Shown here: positions 34,681-43,401 of the stretch, in pieces
Numbering within the stretch: position 1 is the stretch's first letter
How the letters are laid out: every line of letters starts with the position of its first letter
Assembly: GCA_937928755.1 (NCBI GenBank)
Contig: CALEZI010000127.1
Span: forward strand, 62,001 to 126,000
DNA: 64,000 nt
Origin: an uncultured Rhodanobacteraceae bacterium
GTDB lineage: Bacteria; Pseudomonadota; Gammaproteobacteria; Xanthomonadales; SZUA-5
Reading direction: 5' to 3'
Position numbers and translations under genes: made by a program
The notes under the pieces: model-generated
What the model was told of the DNA's origin: nothing
The model's database searches: none
The model's input: the letters and a program-made list of their open reading frames with translations, nothing else

Positions 34681-35337
34681 TCAGCGAACGTCCGGTGCGT
34701 CAGTCTTTGCGACGGGTTCGTCGTCGACCTCTTCGTATCCGGTGATCATGCCCTTGGTGTGCGCGCCGAAGGTGTGGCCAAGGGTGACCAGATACAGATG
34801 GGTCATCAGGAACCCGATGAAGGCGATGGTCAGCAACATGTGCACGGTCGAAATCACGCGCAGCCCGCCGAACATCTCGATCTGGCCGGCGAATCCGACC
34901 GAATCCCACAGCAATACACCGGTGTAGAACTGCAACGGCAGCATCACCAGCATGACGATCTGGTAGGTCATCGCCTGCATCGGATTGAACTTCTTCTCAG
35001 GCGTGACCCGAAATGGATTGCGCTCGCCGTGCAGGATTCCCCAGGCGTAGAAGTACGCTTGCCGATACATGGCCGGGAAGTATTTGCTCGGACTCAGCTC
35101 GGGTTGATAGACGGAAATCTTGTTCGAGAAGAAGTAGAAAAACAGCCACAACAGGAAATTGGCGCCGACGAAAAAACCGACCCAATTGTGCAGCACCACC
35201 GCATCACGGAAGGTCATCACATCAAACAGGCCTGCGTAGCGGATCTGCAGTCCGGTAAGGATCAACAACAAGATCCCCAACGCGTTGAGCCAATGCCAGA
35301 TCCTGACCGGCAGCGGATGGATGTAAATCTTGCGCAT
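34681..35337 (-). CDS. Membrane b-type cytochrome (HydC/FdnI-like, cytochrome b561 family)
   Basis: A protein of 218 residues when started at the ATG at 35337, which has AGGAGAG upstream; a longer frame exists but lacks support. Four to five helices carry conserved histidines for two b hemes: HPLPVRIWHWLNALGILLLI in the first helix, LHNWVGFFV in the second and HMLLTIAFIGFLMTHLYLV in the last. This is the layout of FdnI, HydC and thiosulfate-reductase-type cytochrome b subunits that exchange electrons with the quinone pool. It lies 63 bases after the nonaheme cytochrome gene. Together the pair resembles Geobacter CbcL, where both parts are one protein. Confidence 0.9.
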   Translation of the reverse strand: MRKIYIHPLPVRIWHWLNALGILLLILTGLQIRYAGLFDVMTFRDAVVLHNWVGFFVGANFLLWLFFYFFSNKISVYQPELSPSKYFPAMYRQAYFYAWGILHGERNPFRVTPEKKFNPMQAMTYQIVMLVMLPLQFYTGVLLWDSVGFAGQIEMFGGLRVISTVHMLLTIAFIGFLMTHLYLVTLGHTFGAHTKGMITGYEEVDDEPVAKTDAPDVR

Positions 35338-35400
35338 GATGCTCTCCTGCCAATTCTGAAGTCGCGTTAGGGCTTGCGCCGCTGGTTGCATTCGGACCGG

Positions 35401-36753
35401 CTATTTCCCATCGCGTTCACGGAGCTTTGCTTCGGCCTTTTCGCGAGCACGGCGAAACAGCCATCTGGCGACAATGTGTACCAGCAGACCGGCGGCCATG
35501 CCGGCGACAACCAGCAGCAGCAGGTAGTCGAACAGTTTGATGCGGGTGCTGCCGAGCACATAGAAACCTTTCACGGCGTCGATCGAGAACAGCGAGTTGA
35601 GGACTTCGCTGCGGACTTCATGACGCAACGGTCGGCCGTCAGGCCCAGCCATGCTCAGGACCACGGTCTGGAAGGGTTCTGCGCCAGACTGGTGACAAAG
35701 TTTGCAGTCGCTGATTGCTTCGGACTTGGCCGCCAACTGGTGCGCCTGAACGCCAGAAGTGACCTCAAGGCGCCCGCGGACGACGGTCTTGCTCTCGCCG
35801 GCTTCCTCAGTGAATTCTTTCAACAGGCTCAGAAGTTCGCGGTCGCCCAGTCCGGTTCCGTCGGCATCGGCTGCCCTGGCACTCTTGACGAATTGCGGCA
35901 CGCCGGTCTTCTCCAGCATCTGCTTCTGGTCTTTGCCGGTGCCCTCATACAGTCGCAGGTTGACTCTGCGCTCCGCGGTCGGTGCGTGGCAAACCGGGCA
36001 GGAGATCGCCTCGAAATGGCGTTCGCTGTTGGGTAGCCAGACCTTGTGCTTTTCGGCGGCGTCCTCGTGACAGTCGAGACAGGTATCCCGGATGCCACTG
36101 CCCAGGGACGCTGCCTTCACGCCGTGCGCCTGGTGGCAGCCCGAGCAGACCGGCGCCTTGCTGTCCTTGTCTGCCTGCGCCAGACCGTGCACGTCTTTTG
36201 CCGATGCTTCGAAGATGGCTTCGTGGCACTTGCCGCACGGCATCGCGGCTTCGGGTTCGGCAAGTTCCCACGAGGTCACCGTGTGGGGGTTGTGGCAATC
36301 CGCGCACATCGGCGCCTTTTCGTTGCCTTGCGCGATCAGCAGCGCGTGTACGCTGTCATCGTATTCGCGATACTTCTTCTTGTGGCAGTCGCGACACGAG
36401 TCGCCCATCGAAACGCCGAGTTCGCGCTTGCTGGTGATGGTCGACTGACCCTGACCATGGTCTTCGATGTCGATTTCGTAGTGGCAGTCGGTGCAACTGT
36501 TTTCGTTGTGCATCGAACCAAGGAAGGCTTCGGTCGAGATGTGCAATGACAGGGTCTCGCCACTTTCCAGCTTGGTCGAAAGCTTTGGATCGTCGTGGCA
36601 CTCGAGACACGCAAGATCCTCTTCAGCGAGTTCGATCTCGTCTTCGGCGTCTTCGTCTTGCGCCAACGCCAGCATGGGGGCTGAGATCAGCAAAGCGAGT
36701 ACGCCAGCCAACAGCCAGTTCCAGGGTCGCGATGCAGGAGAGGGCGTATTCAT
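35401..36753 (-). CDS. Membrane-anchored nonaheme c-type cytochrome
   Basis: A protein of 450 residues with a signal peptide (LLAGVLALLISAPMLALA-QDE) and nine CXXCH sites: CLECH, CTDCH, CRDCH, CADCH, CGKCH, CSGCH, CLDCH, CPVCH and, after a gap of about 130 residues, CKLCH. A hydrophobic helix near residues 407-432 and a basic tail anchor it in the inner membrane with the hemes in the periplasm. It belongs to the cytochrome c3/multiheme group. With the cytochrome b gene that follows it could oxidise or reduce quinol and pass electrons to periplasmic carriers. An FNR-like site lies about 130 bases upstream. Confidence 0.93.
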   Translation of the reverse strand: MNTPSPASRPWNWLLAGVLALLISAPMLALAQDEDAEDEIELAEEDLACLECHDDPKLSTKLESGETLSLHISTEAFLGSMHNENSCTDCHYEIDIEDHGQGQSTITSKRELGVSMGDSCRDCHKKKYREYDDSVHALLIAQGNEKAPMCADCHNPHTVTSWELAEPEAAMPCGKCHEAIFEASAKDVHGLAQADKDSKAPVCSGCHQAHGVKAASLGSGIRDTCLDCHEDAAEKHKVWLPNSERHFEAISCPVCHAPTAERRVNLRLYEGTGKDQKQMLEKTGVPQFVKSARAADADGTGLGDRELLSLLKEFTEEAGESKTVVRGRLEVTSGVQAHQLAAKSEAISDCKLCHQSGAEPFQTVVLSMAGPDGRPLRHEVRSEVLNSLFSIDAVKGFYVLGSTRIKLFDYLLLLVVAGMAAGLLVHIVARWLFRRAREKAEAKLRERDGK

Positions 36754-37054
36754 CGACGATTCCAGATAGTGGGTTTGTTTTGCTGCAGTCCAGCGGCACT
36801 GCTGCGTCGAACTTGCTGCCGATCATCCACTGCAACCCGCGCCAGACACGGACTGTGCGGGAACCGTGAAGGCCGCATGTTGAGCATAGTCAAGAACGGC
36901 ATTGCGCGGAAACACCATGACCTGTCGGAAAGAGACCGTCGCGACGTGCCCGCGATGCGTCGTTGCGGCATCATTCGCCGATCCGCGCCGCGGCGCCGGG
37001 ACCGCGCCGCAAGGAACCAGTCCATACTGCAACTGATCTGAGTCGGGAGCCGAG
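36754..37054. other. Divergent intergenic region between nonaheme cytochrome and menA-like genes
   Basis: A 301-base gap with no gene recognised. It contains the FNR-like site at 36880-36893 and presumably the promoters of both divergent genes. Confidence 0.5.
36880..36893. promoter_or_regulatory. Weaker FNR/ANR-like site (TTGAGCATAGTCAA)
   Basis: Two mismatches from TTGAT-N4-ATCAA, centred about 133 bases before the nonaheme start (minus) and about 168 bases before the menA-like start (plus). It is supported mainly by the better sites nearby. Confidence 0.45.
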
Positions 37055-38020
37055 ATGACCGCGCAACTCGTCGCTCCCGGCGTCTCTGGTCTGCAGGGCG
37101 AACCAAATGCGGATGCGCTGCGCAATCCGCTGCGGCGCTACTTCCTGGCTACTCGACCGCCATTCGTGACGCTTACACTGGTCGGTTGCCTGCTGGGCAT
37201 CGCGACCGCACACGCCGACGGCATTTCGATCAACCTATTGACGGCGGTTGCCACGGTCATGCTGGGCGTAACCCTGAACGCCGCAGTCAACGTCCACAAC
37301 GACTATTGCGATCACATGAATGGCACCGACGCGTTGAACACCGCGCGCGTCTTTCCGTTCACCGGGGGCTCGCGCTTCATCCAGAACGGTGTGCTGACGC
37401 CGCGCGCCACCTTGCTGTTCGCACGCGCCTTGTTCGCGCTCACCATCGCCGGCGGACTCGCACTCTGCGCTTGGGTGGGATCCGGATTGCTCTGGATCGG
37501 ACTCTGGGGCGTGTTCGTGGGCTGGGCTTACTCGGCGCCGCCACTGCAAATGAACAGCCGCGGACTCGGGGAAATCTGTGTCGCATTGACCTTCGCACTG
37601 GTCGTGGTTGGCGCCGATTTCGTTCAGCGCGGCAGTCTCGGCGCCACTCCGATCTGGGCCAGTGTCGGATACGCGTTGTTGACCACCAATGTCCTCTACA
37701 TCAATCAGTTTCCTGATCGCGACGCCGACCTGGCGGCGGGCAAGCGTCACTGGGTCGCGCGCATGCCGGTGTCGCAGGCGCGTTGGGGATATCTCATCAT
37801 CGTGGTCCTTGGCTTGCTGGCGATGGCGCTGCCGGTGTTGCTCGGCGCGCTTCCGCCCGGCGCAGCGCTGGGCATGATCGCACTCGTGCCTGCGGCAACT
37901 GCGGCAGTCGGCCTGTTGCGTTTCGCGACCATGCCAAAGCAGCTGGCGCCGGCGATCAAGATGACCATCGCCGCGGCACACATCGCGGCGGTCGCGATGA
38001 GCGTCGGATTGTGGCTGTGA
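37055..38020 (+). CDS. UbiA-superfamily prenyltransferase, MenA-like
   Basis: A protein of 321 residues with about nine helices and both Asp-rich motifs of the family: NVHNDYCDHMNGTD, matching the NxxNDYxD...GxD form of MenA, and INQFPDRDADLAAGKRHWVA. MenA attaches the polyprenyl tail to 1,4-dihydroxy-2-naphthoate, making demethylmenaquinone. Other men genes are not in the window, so the substrate is an inference. It stands divergent to the nonaheme cytochrome gene, sharing the FNR-like site region. A low-potential quinone would suit both the Hyb hydrogenase and the CbcL-like pair. Confidence 0.82.
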   Translation: MTAQLVAPGVSGLQGEPNADALRNPLRRYFLATRPPFVTLTLVGCLLGIATAHADGISINLLTAVATVMLGVTLNAAVNVHNDYCDHMNGTDALNTARVFPFTGGSRFIQNGVLTPRATLLFARALFALTIAGGLALCAWVGSGLLWIGLWGVFVGWAYSAPPLQMNSRGLGEICVALTFALVVVGADFVQRGSLGATPIWASVGYALLTTNVLYINQFPDRDADLAAGKRHWVARMPVSQARWGYLIIVVLGLLAMALPVLLGALPPGAALGMIALVPAATAAVGLLRFATMPKQLAPAIKMTIAAAHIAAVAMSVGLWL

Positions 38021-38199
38021 CGGCCGCCGCCAGAGCCGACGGCCGGATCGACTCCTGATGCTGCCGGCAGCGCAAATGGAAGTCCGGCAAAGCGTATTGA
38101 ATGCAATGCGGGACGTCTTGCGAACGATTGCGTTCCGGGTGCGCAGTTTCTGCATGTCGCAGCAGTGCCAGTACTACGGCCAACCTCAGGTTGACGCTT

Positions 38200-38946
38200 T
38201 TACCAACGCCCGTTCGGCAGGAAATGCGCCTTGAAGCGCGCCAGGCCATCGCGCGCCGCGACCGGGAGCATTCGCACGATACGCTTGCGCCATTTGAAGA
38301 GAGCCGGCGAAACATCCGTGAGTTCTTTGTCGGCAGGCACTTGAGTTGCGCCGATGGAGGCAGGCAAATCCGCTATGGCATCGCGGTGGACATAGAGAAA
38401 GGTGTTGTAGCGATACCAGAATGAAACCGCGGCATCGCCGCCGATCTGCGGCCGGATCCAGTCGAAGGCGTGAAAGTCGAGCTCACGAAACAGCGCCCGC
38501 CAATATTCGTAGGGTTGTTCGTTGATGTGGAACTCGCCGCCCTGGCCAGGCGGCGCCGCCGAAAACAGCACTAGTCCACGGCTGTGGCGCGTCAGGTTTT
38601 CGACAAAGGTCGCTGCACGGTCAGCTGCAATATGTTCGGCGACCTCGAGCGACTGTACCAGGTCGAACCGGCGCTGCAACTGCAGCGGCTGTGACAGGTC
38701 TGCCGCGTGAAAGCGATCCGCCGGGATCACCAGTTGTTCGGTCTGCACATAATGTCCGTCGGCGCCCTGAATGTCGGCGACGCCAAGGCTGCTCCACATC
38801 TGCAGCCAGGTACCCTTGGCACAACCGATATCGAGCACACTGCGGATCGGCAGCGCCCGCAGCATCAATTGCGCGATGCGCTGCGCCGACGCGCGCGACG
38901 AAACGTCGGCGTAACTCATGAATCGACTGTCGTAAGCGTGGCTCAT
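38200..38946 (-). CDS. Class I SAM-dependent methyltransferase
   Basis: A protein of 248 residues with the SAM motif I SVLDIGCAKGTWLQMW (about residues 32-47), a motif II acidic residue (GADGHY) and FDLVQSLEVAEHI. The ATG at 38946 overlaps the stop of the upstream methyltransferase gene (ATGA overlap), so I preferred it to the longer frame; the two are translationally coupled. It resembles the methyltransferases of polysaccharide or glycan clusters. The acceptor is unknown. It is the last gene of the GT2-asnB-methyltransferase-methyltransferase series. Confidence 0.88.
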   Translation of the reverse strand: MSHAYDSRFMSYADVSSRASAQRIAQLMLRALPIRSVLDIGCAKGTWLQMWSSLGVADIQGADGHYVQTEQLVIPADRFHAADLSQPLQLQRRFDLVQSLEVAEHIAADRAATFVENLTRHSRGLVLFSAAPPGQGGEFHINEQPYEYWRALFRELDFHAFDWIRPQIGGDAAVSFWYRYNTFLYVHRDAIADLPASIGATQVPADKELTDVSPALFKWRKRIVRMLPVAARDGLARFKAHFLPNGRW

Positions 38947-39812
38947 GGTTTGCCTGCGGTTTCCGTGGCGCCAGAAGGGGAACGGCGACGACCACCGAAC
39001 TTCCACGAGTTTCCGTTGCGCTGGATCACATAACCGCTACCGGGCTCAACGTCGGCGTCACTCAGCCATTCTTCGAGCTCTGCGCGCGACAGGTAGGTGG
39101 TCTGCGGCGTCACCAGTTGGTCGAAGGCGACGTGGCGGAAGAAGGCGAAGTCGCGTTGGGCGATCCACAAGGAGTATTCGCGCAGGGGCGCCCATCCGAG
39201 CCAGCGTGGCGCTGCCTGTGGAAAGCGCTGGTGCAGCCAGCTCAGGGCCTTGGCGTAAACAAAATATGGGAACACCAGTGGCGTGGCGATCAGGTACTTG
39301 GTCACCCACCACGGCAGGCGCGATGCGAACTTGCGGATCGGCTCGACCAGCGCAATCACGATGGCATTGCCTTCGCGGGCGTAGACCCAGCAATGGAACT
39401 GACCTGCAGGGCGGGTATTGCGCAGCACGGCGGCGAAGCCGCGGCGCGGGTCCTTGAGGTGGTGCAGCACGCCGATGCAGTAAACGAGGTCATAGCCACC
39501 AGCATCGTAGGCGACCAGGTCCGCCTGCACGATCTCGACGAAGGAATACGCCGCCGTGTTCACGCGCGCAGTGTCGACCGAAGCGCCAAGATCCACGCCG
39601 ACCAGGCGGGCAGGCCGCCAGGCGCAGCAATGCAGCAGCAGACTGGCGTTGCCGCAGCCGAGTTCCAGTACCTGCCGGTCCTTGACGTCGGTTGCGGTCA
39701 ACGGCGCCATCCAGTCTTCGAATTGGGCGCGTGTGTACACCGAACCTGCGGGCAGGTTGTTCCAGGAACTGGCGAAGGCCTGGGCGGTCGCCTGGTCTGG
39801 GCTGCTGCTCAT
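38943..39812 (-). CDS. Class I SAM-dependent methyltransferase
   Basis: A protein of 289 residues. Motif I is VLELGCGNASLLLHCC, followed by LVGVDLGASVDTARVN, ADLVAYDAGGYDLVYCIGVLHH (given in part) and a late hydrophobic segment (TPLVFPYFVYAKALSWL), unusual for a plain soluble enzyme and perhaps membrane-associating. The ATG at 39812 overlaps the asparagine synthetase stop, again as ATGA. Co-occurrence with asnB and GT2 genes suggests modification of a surface sugar or lipid-linked intermediate. The substrate is unknown. Confidence 0.88.
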   Translation of the reverse strand: MSSSPDQATAQAFASSWNNLPAGSVYTRAQFEDWMAPLTATDVKDRQVLELGCGNASLLLHCCAWRPARLVGVDLGASVDTARVNTAAYSFVEIVQADLVAYDAGGYDLVYCIGVLHHLKDPRRGFAAVLRNTRPAGQFHCWVYAREGNAIVIALVEPIRKFASRLPWWVTKYLIATPLVFPYFVYAKALSWLHQRFPQAAPRWLGWAPLREYSLWIAQRDFAFFRHVAFDQLVTPQTTYLSRAELEEWLSDADVEPGSGYVIQRNGNSWKFGGRRRSPSGATETAGKP

Positions 39813-41665
39813 CGTCGTACTCCGTTGACGCGGGCGCTCGAAAAGGTATCCAGCACCAGTTGACTCCACAGGTAAAGTCGATGATCGGCCTTGCCGGCTC
39901 GATGCTCGCCGAGTCGGGAGTGCCAGAACGAACTGCCATCAGCATTCGCAGGAACCAGTCCCTGCTCGAACCAACGACCGGTCGGTACCGCAAATCCCTG
40001 TTTGCGCCGATGGATGATGCCGTGCGGAAGCAGTTCGCGGGTTGCCTGCTTGAGCAGCCATTTGCCGCGGTTGCCGCGCAGCTTGAGATTGGACGGCAGC
40101 GAGCGCAGAAAATCCACCAGTTCGATGTCCAGGAACGGCGCGCGGACCTCGAGGGAATTCATCATGCTGGCGCGGTCGACCTTGGTCAGAATGTCATCCT
40201 GCAGGTAGAGGTCGATGTAGAAGCAAATGCTGCGATCGACATCGTCGGCGCCGCTGCAACGTTCCCAGGCGCTGATCGCCTCGCTGTAGACCTCTTCCGG
40301 GTCTACCGGTTCCTGGAACAACTCCTGCAATTCGTCGGGCGACAACGGCGACATCCACAACGGCAGCCACAAACGCGGGGCGTCGCCGACGCCGCGCAGG
40401 GTGCGTTTGAGCTTGAAGTCCAGACTCATGTAGCCGTGCGAGACCGGCAGGCGCGAAATGGCGGCGACGATGCCGCGATGCACCGCACGCGGAATCACAC
40501 GCTGGTACAGGCGTGCGTATCGAAGCGCGCGGAACGGGTCATAACCGGCGAGCAACTCATCGGCGCCATCGCCGCCGAGCGCGACCGTGACCTGCTGGCG
40601 CGCATGCCGACACAACAGAAAGGTCGGCAACAGCGAGGCATCGGCCATCGGTTCATCGAGACGGTCAAGGATACTGTCGAGGTGCTCGCGCAGGTCGGCG
40701 ATCGTGCAGGTCTCGACTTGATGCGCTGCGCCGATGTGCTGCGCAACCGCGCGCGCATGGTTCGATTCGTCGAAGCTGTCGTCGGAAAAGGCGACCGAAA
40801 ACGTTTTCAGGCGCTGCGCGCCGACGTGGCGCATCGCCAGCGCCGATACCGTGGACGAATCGATGCCGCCGCTCAGGAATGCGCCAACCGGCACGTCGGC
40901 GACCAGACGTCGGGAAACCGCGGCATCCAGTCGTTGCAGCAGCTCTTCGGACACCTCGGCAATGCTGCGTGTTCCCAGTCGCGCCTCGGGTATCGGTTCA
41001 TAGCGCCAATAGCGCTCGACACAGGCGTCGCCGCTGACGAGATTCAGCGTCAGCGTGTGGCCAGCCGGCAGCTTGTGGACATCCTCCAGCAACGTGTGCG
41101 GCGCGGGAATGAAGCCGTAGCCGAAGTACTTGCGCAAGGCGATTTCGCTGCGTCGCGTCGGCGTCGACGGATGCAAGCGCAGCGCAGACAGTTCCGAGGC
41201 AAAGGCGAAGACTTCGCCAGCGTGGTAGTAGAGTGGTTTCTTGCCAAAACGATCGCGCGACAGGATCAGTTGCCGCCGAGTGCGATCGTGCAGCGCCAGC
41301 GCCCACATGCCGTTCAGGCGTCGGAAAAGGTCACTGCCCCAATGGCGCCAACCGTGCAGCAGCACTTCGGTATCCGAATGATCGGTCGCGAAAAGCGCGC
41401 CGGCGCGCTGCAGTTGTTCGCGCAATTCCTGGAAGTTGTAGATCTCGCCGTTGAACACGATGCTGACCGAATCGTCCGCCAGTCGCATCGGCTGAATTCC
41501 GCCGGCGATGTCGAGAACGGCGAGCCGACGGTGCGCCAGATGCACGTGATCGGGACCGTCTGCAAGCAGGCCTTCACCGTCGGGACCGCGGTGCGCCAGT
41601 CGGTCGGCCATCGCGCGCAGCGCGGCAGGATTGGAGGCGCCGACGAAACCGGCAATGCCGCACAT
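39809..41665 (-). CDS. asnB: Asparagine synthetase (glutamine-hydrolysing), AsnB family
   Basis: A protein of 618 residues. The N-terminal class II glutamine amidotransferase domain begins MCGIAGFVG, with Cys2 as nucleophile after Met removal, and includes HRGPDGEG and FNGEIYNF. The synthetase domain carries the PP-loop AFLSGGIDSSTVSALA. Both active sites are complete. In surface polysaccharide clusters such AsnB-like proteins often amidate sugar acids instead of making asparagine; the tight coupling to methyltransferase and GT2 genes supports that reading here. It starts 1 base after the GT2 stop. Confidence 0.93.
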   Translation of the reverse strand: MCGIAGFVGASNPAALRAMADRLAHRGPDGEGLLADGPDHVHLAHRRLAVLDIAGGIQPMRLADDSVSIVFNGEIYNFQELREQLQRAGALFATDHSDTEVLLHGWRHWGSDLFRRLNGMWALALHDRTRRQLILSRDRFGKKPLYYHAGEVFAFASELSALRLHPSTPTRRSEIALRKYFGYGFIPAPHTLLEDVHKLPAGHTLTLNLVSGDACVERYWRYEPIPEARLGTRSIAEVSEELLQRLDAAVSRRLVADVPVGAFLSGGIDSSTVSALAMRHVGAQRLKTFSVAFSDDSFDESNHARAVAQHIGAAHQVETCTIADLREHLDSILDRLDEPMADASLLPTFLLCRHARQQVTVALGGDGADELLAGYDPFRALRYARLYQRVIPRAVHRGIVAAISRLPVSHGYMSLDFKLKRTLRGVGDAPRLWLPLWMSPLSPDELQELFQEPVDPEEVYSEAISAWERCSGADDVDRSICFYIDLYLQDDILTKVDRASMMNSLEVRAPFLDIELVDFLRSLPSNLKLRGNRGKWLLKQATRELLPHGIIHRRKQGFAVPTGRWFEQGLVPANADGSSFWHSRLGEHRAGKADHRLYLWSQLVLDTFSSARVNGVRR

Positions 41666-41666
41666 G

Positions 41667-42644
41667 TCAGTCCGATCCGCGTTGGCGCACGATGCGGCCG
41701 ATGCGATATACCGGCTTGGCCTGCGATTCGTGGTAGGTGCGATTGAGCATCTCGGCCAGCAGGCCCATCAGGATGCTGAGGATCCCGGTGACGGCGAGGA
41801 AGATGCTGAGCAGAGGCATCGGCGTCTGGATCAACGAGGTCGCCGCGAAGAACTTCAGTGCGAGCGCCCAGACACCCGCGCCGAAGGCCATCAGCAGACT
41901 GAACAGGCCGAAGCCGCCGAACAGATAGATCGGTTTGCCGGCGTAACGGAACAGGAACTTGACCACGATCAGGTCGAGAATGACCTTGAGTACGCGTTCC
42001 AGTCCGTATTTTGATTCGCCATGCAGTCGCGGGTGGTGCAGCACCGGGACTTCCGTCACTCGGGCGCCGTTCCAGGAGGCGTAGATCGGCACGAATCGGT
42101 GCATCTCGCCGTACAGCTTGACGCCATCGAGCACGCTGCGCCGGTAGGCTTTCAGCGAGCAGCCGTAATCGTGCAGATGCACGCCCGAGACACGCGAGAT
42201 CAGTGTATTGGCAACACGGCTGGTGAGGTTGCGTTTGATCGGGTGGTCCTTGCGGTCCTTGCGCCAGCCGGAGACCACATCAAAGCCCTCGTCGAGCTTC
42301 GCCAGCAGTTTGCCGATATCGGAAGGATCGTTCTGCAGATCACCATCCATGGGCACGATGACATCGCCACGGGCCACATCCAGTCCGGCCATCAGAGCGG
42401 CAGTCTGGCCGCAGTTGCGGCTGAGGTGGATGACCGTGACGCTGGGGTCCATTGCGGCGATTTCGTCGAGGCGCTCGGCGGAACCGTCGGTGCTGCCATC
42501 ATCGACCAGCACCAGTTCCCAACTGCGGCCGAGTGCGCCCAGTGCCGCCACTGTGCGCTGGTGCAAAGGCAGCAGATTGTCCAGCTCGTTGTAGACCGGA
42601 ATGGTGACCGTCAGGTCGATGCGGGTGTTTCCTGGATCAATCAT
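41667..42644 (-). CDS. GT2 glycosyltransferase, polyprenyl-phosphate sugar transferase type (GtrB/DPM1-like)
   Basis: A protein of 325 residues from the ATG at 42644; the longer frame upstream is not coding. The GT-A domain has VTIPVYNELDNLLPL, LVDDGSTDGSAERL, the DxD region MDGDLQNDP and GWRKDRKDHPIKRNLTS. Two C-terminal helices (LFGGFGLFSLLMAFGAGVWA and LLSIFLAVTGILSILMGLLA) anchor it. Such proteins load a sugar onto undecaprenyl phosphate for later transfer to lipid A, O-antigen or other glycans. It heads a four-gene coupled unit with asnB and two methyltransferases. Confidence 0.92.
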   Translation of the reverse strand: MIDPGNTRIDLTVTIPVYNELDNLLPLHQRTVAALGALGRSWELVLVDDGSTDGSAERLDEIAAMDPSVTVIHLSRNCGQTAALMAGLDVARGDVIVPMDGDLQNDPSDIGKLLAKLDEGFDVVSGWRKDRKDHPIKRNLTSRVANTLISRVSGVHLHDYGCSLKAYRRSVLDGVKLYGEMHRFVPIYASWNGARVTEVPVLHHPRLHGESKYGLERVLKVILDLIVVKFLFRYAGKPIYLFGGFGLFSLLMAFGAGVWALALKFFAATSLIQTPMPLLSIFLAVTGILSILMGLLAEMLNRTYHESQAKPVYRIGRIVRQRGSD

Positions 42645-42735
42645 TGCTCTGCCAGCAGCCGGCCCGGTGCCCAAGGCTGGCATGTTACCGATGTTTGACC
42701 GGGCGCAGGCATGGGCGACGCCGTCGTCAAGCCGA

Positions 42736-43269
42736 TCAGGATTCACTGCCGCGATGGCGTGCGTAGCCGCTGGCCACCCAGGCGCTGGCCACGTCGTGGT
42801 TGAACCTGAAGTTCGGCGCGACGCGTTCGCGCGCCAATTCCACGCCGGAGTCGTCGCAGGCGCTGAGTTCGGCGTAGGGGTTGTCCTCGTCCGGGACAAT
42901 GTCGAGGCTCACGCGGACGCGACCACCCGGGACCGCCACCTTGGTGCTCTTGTGCAGGGCAGCATGGGTCTGCTGTTCGTGGCGGCGGATGATCTCCGAC
43001 GCGGTCTTGACCAGCGTCGTGAACGCACCGGCGTCGAGCGGCTTCGGGTTCTTCTTGTCGCGCCCCATGGTCCACGGACCGACTAGTGAGGGCTCGCTCT
43101 GGCCATCCAGGGTCATCGCCACCGCCCAGCCGTCATCGTCCTCGTTCTTGATGACCTTCGCGGTCCAGCCGTCGTCTGACCACAGTCGATCCTGCTGGAT
43201 CGGGGCGCTGACGGTTTCGGGATCGTCGGCGGCGGTGGGCGTTGCTGCTGTGGATTGCGGATTGGACAC
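42736..43269 (-). CDS. Hypothetical protein (177 aa), no recognised family
   Basis: I chose the GTG at 43269, giving MSNPQSTAATPTAADDPETV; the reading frame upstream looks non-coding and includes a repeat hairpin. A low-complexity acidic N terminus (about 40 residues) is followed by a compact domain with WTAKVIKNEDDDGWAVAM, VGPWTMGRDKKNPKPLD and VRVSLDIVPDEDNPYAEL. No signal peptide, helix or catalytic motif is recognised. It is probably cytoplasmic. It lies upstream of the GT2 gene in the same direction, 91 bases apart. Confidence 0.65.
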   Translation of the reverse strand: MSNPQSTAATPTAADDPETVSAPIQQDRLWSDDGWTAKVIKNEDDDGWAVAMTLDGQSEPSLVGPWTMGRDKKNPKPLDAGAFTTLVKTASEIIRRHEQQTHAALHKSTKVAVPGGRVRVSLDIVPDEDNPYAELSACDDSGVELARERVAPNFRFNHDVASAWVASGYARHRGSES

Positions 43270-43401
43270 GGCATCGGGCTCAGGGAATCTGGGCGACGAG
43301 GATAGTGCCAAGCGTCGCGGATTGCTTTGGGAACCCGGGAACCAACGAATCGATATTACGAGATCGGTTTTTCGGCCCGAAAATGTACACCGGCCATGAA
43401 C

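Noticed and set aside
39692..41746. 684-codon open frame on the plus strand
   Set aside because: It is antisense to asnB, which has complete active sites on the minus strand.
42645..42899. N-terminal extension of the GT2 protein
   Set aside because: It has low-complexity composition and overlaps the end of the neighbouring gene. The GT-A domain begins right after the ATG at 42644.
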